Shown in pieces: positions 59,811 through 64,000 of a stretch of 64,000 nucleotides of DNA (the stretch's first letter is position 1; the number at the start of each line of letters is the position of its first letter). The notes beneath the pieces were generated by a model that searched no databases, was not told the DNA's origin, and worked only from the letters and a program-made list of their open reading frames with translations. The position numbers and the translations under genes were made by a program. The stretch comes from Caryophanales bacterium (lineage in GTDB: Bacteria; Bacillota_I; Bacilli_A; RF39; UBA660): assembly GCA_016282155.1 (NCBI GenBank), contig JAEEJY010000037.1, positions 1-64,000 on the forward strand. Reading direction: 5' to 3'.

Positions 59811-61070
59811 ATGGGCGTATCTAAAAAGAAAAAAATTATTTTTATAATTATTGTAGTTCTATTTTTATTAGCAGCCGGTTTTGATATATATTATTTTATT
59901 GATAGACATAATAAAGAAGTAAAGAAAACTAATAAAGAACATAGCTTAATCTTAAAAAATATTAAAGCAAATTATAATACTTATGTTAAAACAGTTAATG
60001 AGACAGCTTTATATAAAAAAGATAAAGATAAATATGTTTTAGCAGGATCTATTTCAGGTGATATGAATCTCATCTTAGAAGATAAAAAAATAAAAGACTA
60101 TAAAGATGAGTATTTTAAAATAAAAGATTTAGATTATTATGTTAAATATACAAGTGTTAGTAAAACTGATGAATTTACATATGATACGCGTTTTACAAAT
60201 TATATTCCGTTTAATAAGAATGTCGTAACTGAAGCAGTTACAAGATTCTATGATGATAAGGGGAATAATTTATCAATTAAAGAAGGTATTGATTTACCAC
60301 TTTTAATTAATGATACAGATAAATATTATGTAGCTTATAATAATCAATTATTCTATATCAAGAAAGATGAAGCAACATTAAAAGATAATAGTAATACGCA
60401 AACTGTCGGAGCAGACCGTATTCCTGTAGTTTTGTATCATTATGTATATAATGATAGTAATAAGAATCAATGTTCAAATACTGTAATTTGTTCTAGTATT
60501 GCACAAGTAGATGAACATTATAAATATTTAAAAGATCATAACTACTATACAACTACAATGCGTGATTTAGATTTATGGTTAGATGGTAAAATTAATTTAC
60601 CTAAGAATAGTATTACAATTACTATTGATGATGGTTGGTTTGTTGACGAAAATCTAAATTTACTTCGTAAATATGATTTACATGCAACACTATTTATGAT
60701 TACCAGTCTATATAAGAATGCTAAAGTATATAATTCTAAATATATTGAAACACATTCACATACAGATAATCTTCACTATACAGGAGCTTGTCCTGGTGGA
60801 CAAGGAAGTCCGATTAAGTGTTTAGATAAAAATAAAATATTAACTGATCTTAAATTAAGCAGAGAAAAATTAGATAACACAACATATTTTTCTTGGCCTT
60901 TCTATGAATATAATGATTATTCCATGAACTTATTAAAAGAAGCCGGATTTACGATGGCTTTTAAGGGTGGTAGAGAACATGCTACTAAAGGAATTAATAA
61001 ATTCTTAGTACCAAGAAAAACAATTCATAACACAACAAGTTTAAGTGAATTTATATCAATGATAAGTTAG
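59811..61070 (+). CDS. Membrane-anchored polysaccharide deacetylase
   Basis: A 419-residue carbohydrate esterase 4 (NodB) protein facing outward. A basic start and TM helix near residues 7-29 anchor it. An N-terminal domain of about 170 residues precedes the catalytic part, which has VVLYHYVYND, the TIDDGW motif with catalytic Asp near residue 270, and THSHTDNLHYTGACPG with the metal His pair (HxxxxH type). It ends in MAFKGGREHATKGINKFLVPRKTI. It probably removes acetyl groups from the surface glycan or peptidoglycan. GGTGATA precedes ATG 59811; the next gene starts 12 bases after its stop. Confidence 0.92.
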   Translation: MGVSKKKKIIFIIIVVLFLLAAGFDIYYFIDRHNKEVKKTNKEHSLILKNIKANYNTYVKTVNETALYKKDKDKYVLAGSISGDMNLILEDKKIKDYKDEYFKIKDLDYYVKYTSVSKTDEFTYDTRFTNYIPFNKNVVTEAVTRFYDDKGNNLSIKEGIDLPLLINDTDKYYVAYNNQLFYIKKDEATLKDNSNTQTVGADRIPVVLYHYVYNDSNKNQCSNTVICSSIAQVDEHYKYLKDHNYYTTTMRDLDLWLDGKINLPKNSITITIDDGWFVDENLNLLRKYDLHATLFMITSLYKNAKVYNSKYIETHSHTDNLHYTGACPGGQGSPIKCLDKNKILTDLKLSREKLDNTTYFSWPFYEYNDYSMNLLKEAGFTMAFKGGREHATKGINKFLVPRKTIHNTTSLSEFISMIS

Positions 61071-61082
61071 GAGGTTTTTATC

Positions 61083-61880
61083 TTGAAAAAAGAAATAATA
61101 CATACTTTCGTTGTACTTGCTTATAAAGAATCACCATATTTAGAAGAGTGTATTAAGTCTGTACAAAACCAAAAATATAAATCAGAAGTTGTTATTGCAA
61201 CTTCAACACCAAACGATTTTATAACTAAAATTGCTAAAAAATATAAATTAGATATTATCGTTAATAAAGGTAAAAAAGGTATTGGTTATGATTTTGATTT
61301 TGCTATTAAAGCTGGTAAAACTAAATTAGTAACTGTAGCTCATCAAGATGATATCTATGATTATGAATATTCTAGTAAAGTAGTTGAATATTATAATAAA
61401 TATAATGATGCTTTAATAATATTCCCTAATTACTATGAAATGCGTGATACAGGTAATACTACTAATGGTATTAATATGCGTATTAAAAATATTCTTTTAA
61501 AACCATTATTAAATATTGCAAGAAGTAATGAACTTAAAAGAAAAAGAAAAGTACTTGCTTACGGATGCTCAATATGTTGCCCAGCCGTAACATTTAATAA
61601 AGATAAAGTTAAGTTTCCTATATATGCTAGTGAATTAAAGTGCGATGTCGATTGGAATGCTTGGGAAAGATTATCTAAATTAGATGGTAGATTTGTTTAT
61701 ATACCAGAACATTTAATGGGACATAGAATTCATAGTGATTCTACAACAACTGCTATTATAAAAGATAATATTCGTACCAAAGAAGACTATGAAATATTAA
61801 AAAGATTCCATAATAAAGTAGTAGCTTATTTAATAGCTAAAGTCTATTCATTATCGGAGATAAGTAATGGCAAAAAATAA
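61083..61880 (+). CDS. Family 2-like glycosyltransferase
   Basis: A 265-residue GT2-type enzyme. It starts with TFVVLAYKESPYLEECIKSVQNQKYKSEVVIATSTPND, has VTVAHQDDIYDYEYSSKVVEYY with the metal-binding Asp residues, and later SICCPAVTFNKDKV and SELKCDVDWNAWERLSK. The translation start is TTG 61083, nine bases after a strong AGGAGG. It sits between the deacetylase and the acyltransferase in one transcript and overlaps the latter by 14 bases. The donor sugar is unknown. Confidence 0.85.
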   Translation: MKKEIIHTFVVLAYKESPYLEECIKSVQNQKYKSEVVIATSTPNDFITKIAKKYKLDIIVNKGKKGIGYDFDFAIKAGKTKLVTVAHQDDIYDYEYSSKVVEYYNKYNDALIIFPNYYEMRDTGNTTNGINMRIKNILLKPLLNIARSNELKRKRKVLAYGCSICCPAVTFNKDKVKFPIYASELKCDVDWNAWERLSKLDGRFVYIPEHLMGHRIHSDSTTTAIIKDNIRTKEDYEILKRFHNKVVAYLIAKVYSLSEISNGKK

Positions 61881-62820
61881 TTCATATAGTTTATTAAAAT
61901 TAACAGCAGCTATTATGGTAATTGTTTCCCATATTAGGCCTATATCAACAGGGGAAGTAAATAGTGTAAGTAGCTTCCTAGGGAAGTTTGCTGTAAGTAT
62001 ATTCTTTGTTATTAGTGGATACTTTATTACTAAAAGTTGTATTGGGGCAGATGCTAAAACATACTTTGTAAAAAGAGTTAAAAGAATATTCCCACCATTA
62101 ATTATTATGTTATTTATAACTACATTTTTAATAGCACCAATATTCTATGATGAAAGTTTATTTACTTATTTAAATAGTGGTTCTATTTTATATTTTGTTA
62201 TGAATTCACTTCTTATAACAACCCATAAAATAAGTGGTGTATTTGTAAATAATGTTTATAGTGATTCAATAAATGGATCTCTTTGGACTATACCAGTAGA
62301 ATTTTTGTGTTATATAGGAATATTTATTCTTTATAAATTGAAAATATTAGAAAAGAAGAATCTTAAATTACAAATAGGTTTATTAGGATGTGGCATATTA
62401 GTAGCTGCGCTACTAATAAATAATGCATTATTTATTCCTTTATCTTTAGCTCTAATATTTTATATGAGCGGTTTATTTTATATTCATAAGGATAAAATTA
62501 AATTTGATTTAAAACTAACTTTAGGATTAACTGTTATATTTATAATAGCTACTATCTTAGGATATTTTGATATAGCTAAAATAACAATTCTTCCATATAT
62601 TATTTTATCGATAGGTTATAACTTTAAGTTCCATATTCCTGTTTTAGAAGATATAACATATGAAATATATTTATATTCATTCTTTATTCAACAATGTGTA
62701 TGTGCATTATTTAATGGGCATATGAATATGTATTTAAACTTAGTTATAGCGCTTCCAATTATTCTAATTATTGCTTATTTTACTAATAAATTAAATAAAT
62801 TAGTAATGAAGCGTATCTAG
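61867..62820 (+). CDS. Membrane acyltransferase (acyltransferase family 3)
   Basis: A 317-residue membrane protein with about ten TM helices of the OafA/WecH-like acyltransferase 3 family, which usually acetylates surface sugars. Motifs: YSLLKLTAAIMVIVSHIRPIS with the conserved His, FLGKFAVSIFFVISGYFITKS, VKRVKRIFPPLIIML with the Arg-rich strand, and SINGSLWTIPVEFLCYIGIFI. Length matches the membrane domain alone; there is no SGNH part. GGAGATA precedes ATG 61867. Its partner action to the deacetylase in the same transcript would set the acetylation of the glycan (inference). Confidence 0.93.
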   Translation: MAKNNSYSLLKLTAAIMVIVSHIRPISTGEVNSVSSFLGKFAVSIFFVISGYFITKSCIGADAKTYFVKRVKRIFPPLIIMLFITTFLIAPIFYDESLFTYLNSGSILYFVMNSLLITTHKISGVFVNNVYSDSINGSLWTIPVEFLCYIGIFILYKLKILEKKNLKLQIGLLGCGILVAALLINNALFIPLSLALIFYMSGLFYIHKDKIKFDLKLTLGLTVIFIIATILGYFDIAKITILPYIILSIGYNFKFHIPVLEDITYEIYLYSFFIQQCVCALFNGHMNMYLNLVIALPIILIIAYFTNKLNKLVMKRI

Positions 62821-62824
62821 CTCA

Positions 62825-62855
62825 TTTTGACAAAATTGTCAAAATATGCTATTAT
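62825..62855 (+). promoter_or_regulatory. Promoter of the OLE-like RNA with an inverted-repeat operator
   Basis: TTGACA (62827-62832), 17-bp spacer, TATTAT (62850-62855) with TG-C before it: a near-consensus sigma-A promoter. The perfect inverted repeat TTTTGACAA-AA-TTGTCAAAA (62825-62844) covers the -35 and part of the spacer and is a good candidate operator. Predicted transcript start is near 62862. Confidence 0.75.
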
Positions 62856-62861
62856 TAATAC

Positions 62862-63497
62862 ATAAATTTGATTGGCGCATTATTCTAGTCAATGGGATTT
62901 ATTACGAAGATGGACCTAAAAAGCCATTAAAGAGCATATCTGTGAAGCCTGTGGTGCTTGCTTCTTACGCCCAGTTTGGGGTGAGTGCTGGAGGAAATGA
63001 AATATTGGGCGACCGTAATGGCATACGATCCCGACCCAATGTTTTGGGAGACCTAGTCTTGTGGTAAGCATATACATATATTGCATATTGACTTGACTTA
63101 TTACGAACTAGGATTAAACCTATCATGTGGCGAAAGCTATGGATAGTGTAGCTTGTCTTGAGTGAGTACGAGGGATAAACGAGCAATTTTATTTAATTTT
63201 TAGCTAGAATCAAATAAAGATCGCGTTTTGAAATCCTATTTGCAAAAAAGAATTAGTAATAAATTAGTTGCTGAGGAAATCTCCTAGAGTGTAATATCAA
63301 ATAGGTTTATAGTGTGTACTAAGTGGTAATCAAGTCGTATGACCGGTAACGCCATACACAATTCTTTAAAGGGGAACCGCATTTCTGGTAACGGATTTGT
63401 AGAGTTGGGGGAAATCTTACTTGACCTAAGACACAAAGTTAACTATTTGGTTAGCCATCGATTTCAATTAATTAGGACGTAAGTCCTTTTTATTTTT
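62862..63497 (+). ncRNA. ole: Large structured RNA, probable OLE RNA
   Basis: About 635 bases without a credible gene, less AT-rich than the surroundings, between a strong promoter and a terminator. Several distant pairings are visible: CGCCCA (62968-62973) with TGGGCG (63006-63011); CCCAA (63035-63039) with TTGGG (63044-63048); CCTAGT (63052-63057) with ACTAGG (63107-63112); AAGCTA (63134-63139) with TAGCTT (63149-63154); CCTATTTG (63235-63242) with CAAATAGG (63298-63305). OLE RNAs are about 600 bases long, lie directly upstream of the gene for the membrane protein OapA, and bind it at the membrane. The gene downstream fits OapA. The identity rests on size, structure and neighbour. Confidence 0.75.
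63472..63497 (+). terminator. Intrinsic terminator of the OLE-like RNA
   Basis: AGGAC/GTCCT stem with GTAA loop, then TTTTTATTTTT. Confidence 0.82.
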
Positions 63498-63498
63498 G

Positions 63499-63507
63499 TG
63501 TTATAAT
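63499..63507 (+). promoter_or_regulatory. Extended -10 promoter of the OapA-like gene
   Basis: TG-T-TATAAT directly after the OLE terminator; the protein gene can therefore be transcribed apart from the RNA. Confidence 0.6.
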
Positions 63508-63523
63508 GGATGTAGGTGATAAT

Positions 63524-64000
63524 ATGTTTAAAAAAGAAAAAAAGAAAAATTCAAATATAGGATGGATATTAACAATATCTTTATTAGCTTTTGCTATATC
63601 ATTTGTCTTTTCCTTTGCGTCAACATCAATCTTAAATGATGTTAATATGATTGTGGGAATAATAGTATTACTAGTATTTATATTTATTGGTATAATGTTT
63701 GATATGATTGGAGTAGCAGTAACAAGCGCAGATATTGGCCCATTAAATGCGATGAGTGCAAGAAAAATTAAGGGTGCGGATATCGCGGTATTAATGATAA
63801 AAAATAGTGCTAAAGTAGCTTCTGTATGTAATGACGTAGTCGGTGATATCTGTGGCATTATCTCAGGTACTGCAGCAGCTACATTATCCGTATTAGTAGC
63901 AAACGCTTTAAATTCATCACTTTTACTCGTATCTTTAATTGTAACAGCAATAACTGCTTCTCTTACAATCGGAGGTAAAGCAATATTTAAAGAAATAGCT
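63524..64000 (+). CDS. oapA: OLE-associated membrane protein OapA-like (3' end cut by the window)
   Basis: The first 159 residues of an integral membrane protein; the frame is open to the window edge. A Lys-rich start (KKEKKKNS) precedes TM1 near 13-33 and TM2 near 43-65. Next come the conserved DMIGVAVTSADIGPLNAM and KGADIAVLMIKNSAKVAS stretches, VCNDVVGDIC at 101-110 and GIISGTAAATLSVLVANAL, then TM3-4. This motif set, with its CNDVVGDICGIISG core, matches proteins encoded next to OLE RNA, distantly like DUF21/CNNM proteins. AGGTGATA precedes ATG 63524. OapA binds OLE RNA and holds it at the membrane; the complex affects stress and Mg2+ or energy homeostasis in studied species. Confidence 0.78.
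   Translation, partial: MFKKEKKKNSNIGWILTISLLAFAISFVFSFASTSILNDVNMIVGIIVLLVFIFIGIMFDMIGVAVTSADIGPLNAMSARKIKGADIAVLMIKNSAKVASVCNDVVGDICGIISGTAAATLSVLVANALNSSLLLVSLIVTAITASLTIGGKAIFKEIA

Noticed and set aside
62846-63186. Overlapping frames of about 73 codons on both strands at 62846-63067 and 62965-63186
   Set aside because: Neither has a good ribosome site, both lie inside the structured RNA, and open frames in both strands are explained by its lower AT content.
62862-63497. RNase P RNA, tmRNA, or phage-type GOLLD/ROOL RNA as identity of the large RNA
   Set aside because: A GAGGAAATCTCC stretch recalls RNase P but the other conserved blocks are missing. There is no tRNA-like end with a CCA-type arm for tmRNA, and no tRNA or phage genes nearby for GOLLD or ROOL.
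63490-63858. Minus-strand frame of 122 codons
   Set aside because: It is the antisense shadow of the OapA-like gene, which has a proper start, ribosome site and membrane-protein motifs.
1-64000. tRNA or rRNA genes, prophage, integrases, transposases
   Set aside because: I looked for cloverleaf arms with TTCGA-type loops, rRNA blocks and recombinase motifs and saw none.

Overview
The window is a very AT-rich Gram-positive chromosome segment, most likely from an uncultured gut-type Bacilli lineage (RF39/Erysipelotrichales-like; lineage is inference). The genetic code is standard: sufD ends in TGA and Trp is TGG. Almost all genes run on the + strand in short head-to-tail units with G-rich Shine-Dalgarno sites (AGGAGG or AGGTGATA). 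Units are divided by tight intrinsic terminators, and the T-tract often runs straight into an extended -10 promoter (TGnTATAAT). Genes for a murein wall (murG, murB, ftsQ, ftsA, ftsZ, uppP) show a walled cell. No tRNA, rRNA, CRISPR, phage or IS element was seen.

Layout. 0-7.9 kb: mixed accessory genes, namely the end of a radical-SAM protein, an XRE regulator, membrane and unknown proteins, a pilin-like protein fused to BspA-type leucine-rich repeats, an ABC ATPase gene relic, an SDR, a GT8 glycosyltransferase, and a three-domain HTH/P-loop/CYTH protein. 7.9-13.5 kb: an ABC exporter with a two-component system, preceded by an 11-bp-phased direct repeat that looks like the response-regulator operator. 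13.5-16.2 kb: one intact cation-diffusion facilitator with a natural His6 tail, then a frameshifted second one and a glutathione peroxidase gene with an in-frame stop. 16.2-25.5 kb: regulators, a TtcA-like PP-loop protein, pyruvate kinase, a T-box riboswitch controlling asnA, and an AlkD-like repair protein. 25.5-27.4 kb: nusB-xseA-xseB. 27.4-30.7 kb: a candidate small RNA with repeated UUGCCC hairpin loops, then a Cys-rich repeat surface protein and a membrane protein. 30.7-36.8 kb: cell-wall and division genes. 37.6-40.3 kb: sufC-sufD-sufS. 40.3-43.4 kb: a 51-aa membrane protein, an FMN-binding lipoprotein, a second pilin-like protein and a PASTA-repeat protein.

43.5-62.8 kb is a large surface-polysaccharide locus. 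It makes dTDP-rhamnose (rfbA, an rfbC-rfbD fusion, rfbB), exports a glycan through a Wzt/Wzm-type ABC transporter, and carries several glycosyltransferases (two long paralogous tandem GT2 proteins, a DUF1972 rhamnosyltransferase-like GT, single GT2s), GT-C-like membrane proteins, a polysaccharide deacetylase and an acyltransferase.

The window ends with about 635 bp of non-coding, highly structured RNA under a consensus promoter with a perfect inverted repeat over its -35. Directly downstream is a membrane protein with a VCNDVVGDICG motif. I read this pair as an OLE RNA (ornate large extremophilic RNA) with its partner protein OapA. It is the most notable system in the window. The OLE call rests on size, structure and the partner gene, not on a covariance-model search.
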